Assembly (NCBI GenBank): GCA_937139485.1
Contig: CAKZQD010000146.1
Location: 1 to 36,555, forward strand
Source: an uncultured Bacteroidota bacterium
GTDB lineage: Bacteria; Bacteroidota; Bacteroidia; Chitinophagales; UBA8649
Length of the DNA: 36,555 bases
Reading direction: 5' to 3'
Made by a program: the position numbers and the translations under genes. Below are positions 1-6,572 of the stretch, in pieces. The notes below the pieces were generated by a model, which saw only the letters and a program-made list of their open reading frames with translations, was not told the DNA's origin and did not search any database. Each line of letters begins with the position of its first letter. The first letter of the stretch is position 1.

Positions 1-343
1 CATTATTTGTTTGTGTTTTCCAAAATACCTCGTCATAATTATCCCAAGACGCTAAGGCATAGCGCCCTTGATCGGCTAGTTTAAGAATTCCTGCAAAAGC
101 ATCAACAGCCATATCACATAGCTCTGTGTCGTATTGATAGGTATTTATATTACTACCATTATTTGCAAACATTAAAGGACTTGCTGCCAACAGTAGATTC
201 TTTCCTTGAAATGCATATGCTGTTCCTTTTGTAACCCTACCTTTATTCTCACCTAATGTTAATTGTCCATAAGCCTGATTATCCCAATCTACAGGTAGCA
301 ATTCAATAGCCCTTTTGTAATCTTCATTAGCTCTTTTGAGTTT
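1..343 (-). pseudogene. SusD/RagB-like nutrient-binding lipoprotein, internal fragment (no 5' end)
   Basis: On the minus strand an unbroken frame runs from 343 to the window edge and carries internal SusD-family sequence, including LLPVDWDNQAYGQ, GRVTKGTAYAFQGKNLLL and AASPLMF, the segment typical of the middle of RagB/SusD proteins. SusD proteins are outer-membrane lipoproteins that capture oligosaccharides or peptides for a SusC TonB channel. Here no signal peptide, no start codon and no N-terminal third are present: the frame is closed by a stop at 344-346 and the first residues overlap the end of the XRE gene. The 3' end lies outside the window. No SusC is visible upstream. It is either a gene broken by recombination or an assembly join. 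The family call is firm; whether a functional gene ever existed at this place is unknown. Confidence 0.75.
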
Positions 344-629
344 TTAAATATTCTATTTTCTTTTCTGCAACTTTCATAGCAAGTAATCCCAAGTCTTCGT
401 CTTGCACTTCATAGACAAGTTTATCGCTAAGCCAAGCTATTACAACTTCATTTTTTTTGTCTTCATAAAATTCTGAAAGTGCTTTGACTTGTTCTTTTGT
501 TGGCATTCGGTCATTTCGCTCAATTTTACTAAGAAGAGTTGGGTCAAGCGATAATTCAGCTCCAACTTCTCTAAGTAGAAGTCCTTTAGACTCTCTTAAT
601 GCACGTAAAGTATCTCCAATATTTTTCAT
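327..629 (-). CDS. small XRE-family helix-turn-helix regulator
   Basis: This 100-residue protein has an N-terminal XRE/Cro-type HTH (about residues 6-60: GDTLRALRESKGLLLREVGA, then LDPTLLSKIERNDRMPT), where the LLSKIER segment is the recognition-helix end, followed by a charged helical tail. Proteins of this size and form in Bacteroidota are often found beside DNA methyltransferase or restriction genes, where they act as controllers; that is family knowledge and no methyltransferase is seen here. The expected downstream partner is absent: the gene stop lies inside the beginning of a SusD-like fragment. The ATG at 629 is the only sensible start. No clear -7 box was found upstream. The cognate operator could be in the AT-rich region 630-1085. 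Confidence 0.75.
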   Translation of the reverse strand: MKNIGDTLRALRESKGLLLREVGAELSLDPTLLSKIERNDRMPTKEQVKALSEFYEDKKNEVVIAWLSDKLVYEVQDEDLGLLAMKVAEKKIEYLKTQKS

Positions 630-706
630 AAGTCTATTTTTGACTTGACAATATTTGGCGAATATAGGTGTTTTTTATGATTTAGATTATCGAGCTTTTG
701 AAAAAG

Positions 707-767
707 AACAGCTCTTTTGGTTTTTTTAGCGTTGGCTCGTGAGTAGACAAAAACCAAATGTGCTGTT
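707..767. repeat. long imperfect inverted repeat
   Basis: Arms 707-725 and 749-767 pair at 16 of 19 positions (core TTTGGTTTTT against AAAAACCAAA, outer AACAGC against GCTGTT), around a 23-base loop containing GCGTTGGCTCGTGAG. There is no clean terminator T-tract at the base. It may be the end of a mobile or recombined segment that carries the XRE gene, or a structured RNA. Function unknown. Confidence 0.5.
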
Positions 768-1057
768 TGTGCGGTGTTTTTTTTGTATAAAACATAATGT
801 TCTTATAAATTGAATTTCAATTCATTTTATATTATGTCAAACAAAATTAAATAAAAATTTATTAAAAACTATAAATTTATAAAGTATTTTCCAACATTTT
901 TATTAAAACTAAATCTTATTGAAAATTCAAGATACTTTTTAGTAATTTTTAGTGTTTTAGAATTTTTATTTACAAAAAGCAAGAGATTAAAACTAAGCCA
1001 AAAACTATGATAGACTAAAAAAAATTAAAATCCTAAATCAAAAATCCTAAATAAGTT

Positions 1058-1065
1058 TATCTTTG
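1058..1065 (+). promoter_or_regulatory. pdhB promoter -7 box
   Basis: TATCTTTG is an exact match to the Bacteroidota primary-sigma -7 element TAnnTTTG, 20 bases upstream of the pdhB ATG. A direct repeat AAAATCCTAAAT lies just upstream. Confidence 0.55.
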
Positions 1066-1085
1066 CCAACCAAAACCAAACTAGA

Positions 1086-2063
1086 ATGCGTAAAATAAGA
1101 TACAGAGAGGCATTGAGAGAAGCAATGAGTGAAGAAATGAGGAGAGACAAAATGGTCTACCTTATGGGCGAAGAAGTTGCAGAATATAATGGTGCTTACA
1201 AGGTTTCTCAAGGAATGTTAGACGAATTTGGCCCAAAAAGAATTATAGATACTCCAATTTCTGAGTTGGGTTTTTCTGCAGTTGGAGTTGGTTCTGCAAC
1301 AAACGGATTAAGACCAATTATAGAGTTTATGACTTTCAATTTTGCTTTATTGGCAATAGATCAAATAGTAAACGGAGCGGCAAAAATGTATTCGCTATCT
1401 GGTGGACAATATAACTGCCCAATAGTTTTTAGAGGTGCTTCTGGTTCTGCAGGTCAGTTGGGTTGTACGCATTCACAAACTTTTGAAAACTGGTATGCAA
1501 ACGTACCGGGTTTAAAAGTAATTTCACCTTCAAATCCTTATGATGCAAAAGGTTTGTTAAAAGCGGCAATAAGAGATAACGATCCTGTAATTTTTATGGA
1601 GTCTGAGCATATGTATTCTGACATAGGCGAAGTACCAGAGGAAGAATATATTATTGAAATAGGAAAGGCAGACATAAAAAGATCTGGTACTGATGTAACA
1701 ATAGTTTCGTATAATAAAATGATGAAAGTAGCACTAGGAGCTGCAGAAGAATTAGCAAAAGACGGAATAAGTGCAGAAGTTGTAGATTTAAGAACAATAA
1801 GACCTTTAGACCATGAAACTATTGTAAAGTCTGTAAAGAAAACTAACAGACTAGTAGTAGTAGACGAATCTTGGCCTTATGGAGGTATTTCTTCAGAAGT
1901 TTGCTATCAGGTGCAGCAAAGAGCTTTTGATTATTTAGATGCACCTATACAAAGAGTTAATAGTGCCGATGCAAATATGCATTATGCTCCAAATTTGGTA
2001 GAAGCATTTTTACCATCTATAGAAAAAGTTATAAAAGCCTGTAAAGCAAGCTTGTATAGATAA
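1086..2063 (+). CDS. pdhB: pyruvate dehydrogenase E1 component, beta subunit
   Basis: This is the beta chain of the E1 thiamine-diphosphate enzyme that decarboxylates pyruvate and passes the acetyl group to the lipoyl E2 subunit. The 325-residue length fits the family. The N-terminal Transket_pyr domain carries MGEEVAEYNGAYKVSQGM, the cofactor-contacting ISELGF region near residue 60 and the EFMTFNFALLAIDQIVN helix; the C-terminal transketolase domain holds DLRTIRPLD and VVVDESWPYGG. The substitution pattern (YNGAYKVSQG, GASGSAGQLGCTHSQ) suggests pyruvate rather than branched-chain oxoacid use. The gene stands alone: no pdhA or E2 gene adjoins it, which is common in Bacteroidota. It has its own promoter at 1058 and a strong terminator at 2085. 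Start chosen at the first ATG, without a Shine-Dalgarno, as usual in this phylum. Confidence 0.95.
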   Translation: MRKIRYREALREAMSEEMRRDKMVYLMGEEVAEYNGAYKVSQGMLDEFGPKRIIDTPISELGFSAVGVGSATNGLRPIIEFMTFNFALLAIDQIVNGAAKMYSLSGGQYNCPIVFRGASGSAGQLGCTHSQTFENWYANVPGLKVISPSNPYDAKGLLKAAIRDNDPVIFMESEHMYSDIGEVPEEEYIIEIGKADIKRSGTDVTIVSYNKMMKVALGAAEELAKDGISAEVVDLRTIRPLDHETIVKSVKKTNRLVVVDESWPYGGISSEVCYQVQQRAFDYLDAPIQRVNSADANMHYAPNLVEAFLPSIEKVIKACKASLYR

Positions 2064-2084
2064 AATTAATATTTGTGTGAAATG

Positions 2085-2125
2085 AAAGGGGTTTTTTGAA
2101 TTTTCAAAAAGCCCCTTTTCTTTCA
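2085..2125 (+). terminator. rho-independent terminator of pdhB
   Basis: Arms 2085-2100 and 2103-2118 form a 16-bp stem with one G-T pair (AAAGGGG against CCCCTTT), a two-base loop and a pyrimidine-rich tail, 21 bases after the stop codon. Confidence 0.8.
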
Positions 2126-2158
2126 CAGCAGAAAACTATATATAAATAGTATTGAAAA

Positions 2159-3424
2159 ATGAATAAACACGATAATAGTAATTACTTTTTGAATGAATTG
2201 GGTTCGGTTGTTATTGGGGTTTTATTCTCATTTTCTTTAGTTTATTTTTTTGGATTAGAAATTTTAGGAATTTGGAAAAAACCTTCTTCATGCTTTTTTG
2301 AAATTTCTATTGTTGTTATACTTATATTAAAATGCATTTCTTTTATAGGCTGGTATTTAGCAATTCAAAAGTACAACCATACGCTACCTTTTGAAGGAAT
2401 ATTAATGTATGGCTATGCTATTACTATTGCTGCTAGTTTAATAATGCTTGATTATTTACTGTATCCTAGCTATAACTTGGCGACATTATATACTATTATA
2501 GTTCCATTTGGATGGTTCTTATCTTCAAAAAATGGGACAATTATAGCAGGTTTCTGGGCTGCTGTTTTAAGTTCTATTGTCTTTTTTATAAAAACAAGTC
2601 ATATAAATTTCACCTTGTTTTTATCACACAGTATTGTAGCTTTAATTGTAATTTCTATGGTTTCTGTTTTGCTAATGTATTTTAAAATTAACAAGTATAA
2701 ACTAAAAAAATCAAATAAACTTTTAAATCAAAAAATATTAGAAACCGAATTGAAAGCAAAGGAATTGGAGCAGTTTGTATATACCGTTTCACATGATTTG
2801 AAAGAACCTTTGAGATCTTTGTCTGTAATACTAGATATATTTAGTACAGGAAATAAAGACATCTTAAAAGATGATGACGTTGAATTGTTAGACTTGGTAA
2901 AAAAATCAACGCTAAGAATGGGAAACTCTATACAAGCCATGCTCGATTATTCTAAATTGGGACAAAATTTTGATTTAGAAGAAGTAGAAATCAATAAAGT
3001 AATTAATGATGTTATATTTGAAATGGATGAAGTTGTTGAGCCAATAAAACCCATTTTTAACATTAATAACTTAGGCGTATTAAATGTATATTTAAAGGAT
3101 TTTCAGTTGCTTTTTACACATTTAATAGATAATGCTATTAGATATAGAAAAAGAGATGAAGTATGTGAAATTTCTATTTCGAGAAGAGATATTGATCATT
3201 ATGCTGTATTTTATATTACAGATAATGGTATAGGAATTGAAGATATAAATCATAAAAGAATTTTTAAAATTTTTCAAAGCCTAGAGGCAAACGAAAAAAG
3301 AAAAGGAATAGGACTGGCACACTGTAGTAAAATTGCAGATTTGCATAAAGGTAATATTTCAGTAGAATCTAAACTTGGTGAAGGCAGTACATTTATACTA
3401 AAGATTTCGAGAGAATTGATTTAG
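2159..3424 (+). CDS. membrane sensor histidine kinase (orphan, copy 1)
   Basis: A 421-residue kinase. Residues 12-175 hold about five to six hydrophobic helices, including the motif IVPFGWFL near 114-121; a short coiled linker (KSNKLLNQKILETELKAKEL) leads to HisKA with the phospho-acceptor H212 in YTVSHDLKEPLRS. The HATPase_c domain shows N-box HLIDNAIRYR (N325), G1 TDNGIGI (D355), F-box RIFKIFQ and G2 KGIGLAH. All catalytic residues appear present. There is no receiver or PAS domain and no response regulator nearby, so the partner must be elsewhere. The kinase half and the membrane module just before it are clearly related to the next gene, which points to tandem duplication. The signal sensed is unknown. 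The start at 2159 is the first ATG after the pdhB terminator. Confidence 0.9.
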   Translation: MNKHDNSNYFLNELGSVVIGVLFSFSLVYFFGLEILGIWKKPSSCFFEISIVVILILKCISFIGWYLAIQKYNHTLPFEGILMYGYAITIAASLIMLDYLLYPSYNLATLYTIIVPFGWFLSSKNGTIIAGFWAAVLSSIVFFIKTSHINFTLFLSHSIVALIVISMVSVLLMYFKINKYKLKKSNKLLNQKILETELKAKELEQFVYTVSHDLKEPLRSLSVILDIFSTGNKDILKDDDVELLDLVKKSTLRMGNSIQAMLDYSKLGQNFDLEEVEINKVINDVIFEMDEVVEPIKPIFNINNLGVLNVYLKDFQLLFTHLIDNAIRYRKRDEVCEISISRRDIDHYAVFYITDNGIGIEDINHKRIFKIFQSLEANEKRKGIGLAHCSKIADLHKGNISVESKLGEGSTFILKISRELI

Positions 3425-3732
3425 TGTTATTCCTTTTTTATTTTAAAAAAAACTAAGTGATTTTAGAAATGCTGTGTTCAACTCATAAGTGCAACAAACT
3501 TATTTTTTAAACCTTCTTTGAGTACTTTATGGTAAATTAACAGAAAATTCATATTTGCAATGAGCGCTGTGAACTAGCTATTCCAAATAAAGTGTTCTGC
3601 ACTTGAAATATTTTTTGGATAAAGATTAATTTTTTTCTGACATAAAATATTGAATAATAATATGAACAAAGCAAGAAAAGTATTTAAATTTTGCTATTTT
3701 TAGTTTTAATATTGTGCTATATAGTTTGTTAT

Positions 3733-5397
3733 ATGATTGATTCAAAGTTTTGGAAAACTATTTTTTTTGTAAGTATTTATCTAATTTCAACAATTGGGGT
3801 TTTAGTAATAGGTGCTTGGTATCTTAAAATAGATAACATTTTACAGGTTTCTCCAAATTTTGCTCCAGTACAATTTAACGCTGCTTTATGTTTTTTTCTA
3901 AGTGGAATTTCACTATTATTTATTTTTTATAAAAAGTATAATTACCTAAAATTTTTTGGAATTATTTTATTTTTAATCCCTTTTCTTACCTTAATTCAAT
4001 ATGTGTTTGATTTAAATTTTGGTATAGATCAGATATTTGTAAATAGCCATATTTTAGAAAAAACATCACACCCTGGGAGAATGGCTCCGAATGCGGCATT
4101 TAGTTTTTTACTTTTTTCAGTATACATTTTGTTGTATTTTAAAGGCAAAAAATATACACAATGGTCTAGTGTTTTAGGATCTATTTTGTTTGGTTTTGGA
4201 ATGGTAGCATTAGTAGGTTATTTAGTAGGTGTTGAGTCTACTTATGCTTGGGGCAAATATACCAATATGGCAATAATTACTGCTATAGGTTTTGTTTTGT
4301 TGGGTGCTTCATCTTCTATTTATTCAATTTTCAATATACTAGCAGAAGAGAGCACCGAAACAGATAAAATTCAATTATGGATTTTTGGCTATACTATCAC
4401 AGCAGCCATTATGATTTTATTGATAGATACTCAGCTTCCAAATAGTATTGCAACTGGTGTTTTATTTGCGCTTTTAATTCCTTTTGGTTGGTTGTTGCCA
4501 AAGCCAAAATCAAGTTTATATTTAGCACTAATTGCAACTGCTTTATGTTTACTAAACTTATTCTTTAATTTACAAGATGCTGACTTATTAATATCTTCTG
4601 TAAATAGAATATTTTCAATTATCATAATTTGGTCTTTTGCTATTTTACTATTTTATGTAAAGAAAAATAAGTTCAAACTTTTTTCATTAAATAATTTATT
4701 GAATAACAAAATTGTAGAAACAGAACTTAAAAACGAAGAGCTAGAACAATTTTTGTATACCGTTACACATGATTTAAAAGAACCACTAAGGTCAGTTTCT
4801 GTTTTATTAGATATTTTAGATACTAAAGAGCCTCAAATAGAAGAAGAAGAAAGGAAGCATTTAACCTATTTAATAAAATCTTCTGCTACAAGAATGGGAG
4901 TTTCTATTCAAGCTATATTAAATTTTGCTAAACTAGGACAAAGTTTTACGAGCGAAATTATAGATTTAAATTTGTTATTGAAAGACGTTTTATTTGACCT
5001 TTCCCACATAATAAGCAGCAATAAAGTAGAGATTAATATAGAACATTTACCCACTTTAAAAATATATGAGGAAGATTTTAGAAAACTGCTTCAAAACTTA
5101 ATAACAAACGCTATAAAATATACTGATGCAAATAAACTATGTAAAATTAATATTTCGGCAAAGGAAGAAGATAATTTTTACAGATTTTTTGTAAAAGACA
5201 ATGGCGTAGGCATAGACAAAATAAACCATATAAGGATATTTAAGATTTTTCAAAGGCTACAAAAAAATGATGATGGCTTAGGAATAGGTTTGGCGCATTG
5301 CCAAAAAATAGTAAACCTACATAAAGGAGAAATTTATGTAGAGTCTGCTCTTGGAGAAGGTAGTACTTTTATTTTTACGGTATCAAAAAAACTGTAA
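3733..5397 (+). CDS. membrane sensor histidine kinase (orphan, copy 2, long sensor)
   Basis: Read from the ATG at 3733 the product has 554 residues; the frame is open to a TTG at 3691, which would add 14 hydrophobic residues. The N-terminal membrane part contains three related blocks, NFAPVQFNAALCFFLSG, HPGRMAPNAAFSFLL and YTNMAIITAIGFVLLG, an internal threefold repeat seen in many bacterial signalling proteins whose ligand is unknown. A second membrane module (LLIPFGWLLP) matches copy 1. HisKA is TVTHDLKEPLRS (H346 from this start), followed by NLITNAIKYT, KDNGVGID, RIFKIFQ and GLGIGLAH. No response regulator adjoins it. Its 3' end overlaps the convergent ogt gene by 15 bp. A 13-codon ATG frame at 3662 lies just upstream in another frame, so a single-base difference could move the true start. 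Confidence 0.88.
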   Translation: MIDSKFWKTIFFVSIYLISTIGVLVIGAWYLKIDNILQVSPNFAPVQFNAALCFFLSGISLLFIFYKKYNYLKFFGIILFLIPFLTLIQYVFDLNFGIDQIFVNSHILEKTSHPGRMAPNAAFSFLLFSVYILLYFKGKKYTQWSSVLGSILFGFGMVALVGYLVGVESTYAWGKYTNMAIITAIGFVLLGASSSIYSIFNILAEESTETDKIQLWIFGYTITAAIMILLIDTQLPNSIATGVLFALLIPFGWLLPKPKSSLYLALIATALCLLNLFFNLQDADLLISSVNRIFSIIIIWSFAILLFYVKKNKFKLFSLNNLLNNKIVETELKNEELEQFLYTVTHDLKEPLRSVSVLLDILDTKEPQIEEEERKHLTYLIKSSATRMGVSIQAILNFAKLGQSFTSEIIDLNLLLKDVLFDLSHIISSNKVEINIEHLPTLKIYEEDFRKLLQNLITNAIKYTDANKLCKINISAKEEDNFYRFFVKDNGVGIDKINHIRIFKIFQRLQKNDDGLGIGLAHCQKIVNLHKGEIYVESALGEGSTFIFTVSKKL

Positions 5398-5916
5398 TTG
5401 TTTAACTTTGTTTTGGTTTTCTAAATCGAGTAATTTTTTTTTGCTAGAAAGTCCGCCAGCATAGCCCACCAATTTGCCACTTTTACCTATAATTCTATGA
5501 CAAGGAACAATAATAGCTATTGCATTTGCACCATTTGCTGATGCTACGGCTCTTATGGCTTTTTCATTATTTAGTTTTTGAGATAATCCTAAATAAGATT
5601 CTGTTTTACCAAATGGAACTTTCAATAATTCATTCCAAACAGATTTTTGAAATACAGTTCCACAAAAAAGTAGTTCAATATCAAATGTCATTCTTTCTTT
5701 GTTCAGATATTCTAAAAGTTGTTGTTTTGTTTTTGCAATAATTTTTGAATTTCCGATTTCTATTTCAGCATTCAGCGATTTTTGAATCCTAGATAATATA
5801 GCTTGGTGCATTTTTCTATACGTCCAATCGCAGAGGCACAATTTCTCTTCAAAAGAACCTATTGTGAGTTCGCCTACAGAAGTTTTAAATTGATTTATGA
5901 TAATTTTTGAAGCCAT
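5383..5916 (-). CDS. ogt: methylated-DNA--protein-cysteine methyltransferase
   Basis: A suicide DNA-repair protein that takes the alkyl group from O6-alkylguanine onto its own cysteine. The 177-residue protein has the full signature: the minor-groove-binding stretch AIRAVASANGANAIAI, the acceptor motif VPCHR with C139, and the conserved C-terminal segment GYAGGLSSKKKLLDLE (E166). The N-terminal part (ELTIGSFEEKLCLCDW) fits Ogt/MGMT and there is no AdaA zinc domain, so it is not the Ada regulator. It is convergent with the histidine kinase gene and overlaps it by 15 bp at the tails. A -7 box at 5922-5929 lies only 5 bases from the ATG, so the transcript may have almost no leader. Confidence 0.93.
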   Translation of the reverse strand: MASKIIINQFKTSVGELTIGSFEEKLCLCDWTYRKMHQAILSRIQKSLNAEIEIGNSKIIAKTKQQLLEYLNKERMTFDIELLFCGTVFQKSVWNELLKVPFGKTESYLGLSQKLNNEKAIRAVASANGANAIAIIVPCHRIIGKSGKLVGYAGGLSSKKKLLDLENQNKVKQLQFF

Positions 5917-5921
5917 TGTTT

Positions 5922-5929
5922 CAAAAGTA
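5922..5929 (-). promoter_or_regulatory. ogt promoter -7 box, near-leaderless
   Basis: On the minus strand the sequence reads TACTTTTG, an exact TAnnTTTG match, followed by AAACA and then the ATG at 5916. With transcription normally starting a few bases after this box, the mRNA would begin at or next to the start codon. Confidence 0.45.
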
Positions 5930-6027
5930 ATAAAATTGTATCTAAATGCTGGTTTTTATTGCTTTTCAGTAAAAAAAGAAATGTAAAAGTTTTGTTAAAG
6001 GCACTTTTAAAAGCCAGAAAAAACAAT

Positions 6028-6046
6028 TTTGGCACGGAAATAGAGT
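6028..6046 (+). promoter_or_regulatory. possible sigma-54-like or -33/-7 promoter
   Basis: TTTGGCACGG at 6028-6037 resembles a sigma-54 -24 element (TGGCAC), but the -12 GC is poor (AGAG). An alternative reading is a housekeeping promoter with GTATTTG about 31 bases before the small ORF start. Which is used cannot be decided by eye. Confidence 0.3.
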
Positions 6047-6076
6047 AACAGTATTTGTAAACTAAAAATTAATATT

Positions 6077-6217
6077 ATGAAAAATTCAAGAAAAAAGATT
6101 ACTCAAGAAAATATTAACGCATTTGCTTCTACTTTAAAATTATATGTAGATATATTATTTGCAGAGCCAACAAAAAAAATACAAATGGCAACAGTAAAAA
6201 GTAAATTTAGAAAATAA
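6077..6217 (+). CDS. hypothetical 46-residue basic protein
   Basis: An ATG-to-TAA frame of 46 codons beginning MKNSRKKITQENINAF and ending KSKFRK. It is rich in lysine and likely helical in the middle (FASTLKLYVDILFAE). Support for a real gene: an A-rich leader ending in AATATT before the ATG, a promoter-like sequence 30-45 bases upstream, and a compact hairpin at 6234-6257 just after the stop. I recognise no family and no function is offered. It could equally be a spurious frame in AT-rich DNA. Confidence 0.4.
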   Translation: MKNSRKKITQENINAFASTLKLYVDILFAEPTKKIQMATVKSKFRK

Positions 6218-6233
6218 GATAAAATAATTTGTT

Positions 6234-6257
6234 GTGTCAAGTAAAAATACTTGACAC
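6234..6257. terminator. compact hairpin after the small ORF
   Basis: A perfect 9-bp stem GTGTCAAGT/ACTTGACAC with a six-base loop, followed by GGC and an A-run. The tail CACGGC recurs after the hairpin at 35664-35685, so it may belong to a dispersed palindrome family as well as acting as a terminator. Confidence 0.5.
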
Positions 6258-6289
6258 GGCAAAAAAATCATTAAGTTAAACTCACGAAA

Positions 6290-6374
6290 ATTCGTCATTT
6301 CTTTGCAGAAAGAAATCTCAACGAGTCAAAATACTCAGCAGAAAGAGATTGCTGCCTACGCATAAATGACGAAT
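6290..6374. repeat. GTCATT-type palindromic (REP-like) element
   Basis: Outer arms ATTCGTCATTT (6290-6300) and AAATGACGAAT (6364-6374) are perfect 11-bp inverses. Inside are smaller inverted pairs AATCTC/GAGATT and GAGT/ACTC, so the whole can fold as a branched structure. A related end (GAATGACG) occurs at 8220-8227 after the next gene. It looks like a non-coding dispersed repeat. Confidence 0.55.
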
Positions 6375-6410
6375 AAACTATAAAAATTAAAAAATCATCA
6401 TTTTGTTTAA

Positions 6411-6444
6411 TAAAGCCTTAGCAATATTTTTTGTTAAGGCTTTA
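6411..6444 (+). terminator. terminator-like hairpin, promoter cassette copy A
   Basis: TAAAGCCTTA (6411-6420) pairs with TAAGGCTTTA (6435-6444), extended by AGCAA/TTGTT. It is preceded by AATCATCATTTTGTTTAA (6393-6410), which recurs before the hairpin of cassette C and, shortened, before B. Confidence 0.6.
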
Positions 6445-6471
6445 CTTTTAATAGCATTTTATTCAAAAGTT

Positions 6472-6541
6472 TGCCATTAATGAAAAAAACTTGCTGTTAA
6501 TGAACTCAATTCTTTCAGCATAAAAATACTACATAAGTTTG
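6472..6541 (+). promoter_or_regulatory. promoter cassette A: paired TGCYRTTAATGAA elements and -7 box
   Basis: Two direct copies of TGCYRTTAATGAA at 6472-6484 and 6492-6504 have a 20-bp period. The second starts 42 bases before the -7 box TAAGTTTG (6534-6541), with a TTCTTTCA stretch between them. The same spacing is kept in cassettes B and C. The ATG of the LamG gene follows 31 bases after the box, through an A-rich leader. Confidence 0.65.
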
Positions 6542-6572
6542 TACTATTATTTAACAATTAAAAAACAAAAAG

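Larger units (their letters stand above)
630..1085. other. gene-free AT-rich intergenic region
   Basis: About 455 bases without a believable gene on either strand. It holds a long imperfect hairpin at 707-767, a very A/T-rich stretch at about 780-1020, a direct repeat AAAATCCTAAAT at 1027-1038 and 1041-1052 (14-bp period), and the pdhB promoter. No tRNA or rRNA was seen. Confidence 0.6.

Noticed and set aside
707-767. Integron attC-like site
   Set aside because: The core GTTGGCT does not fit the GTTRRRY consensus, and no integrase or cassette array is present.
3662-3703. Possible frameshift at the start of the second histidine kinase
   Set aside because: A 13-codon ATG frame precedes the kinase frame in another phase, but the ATG at 3733 gives an adequate start without any shift, so a sequencing error or frameshift is not needed.
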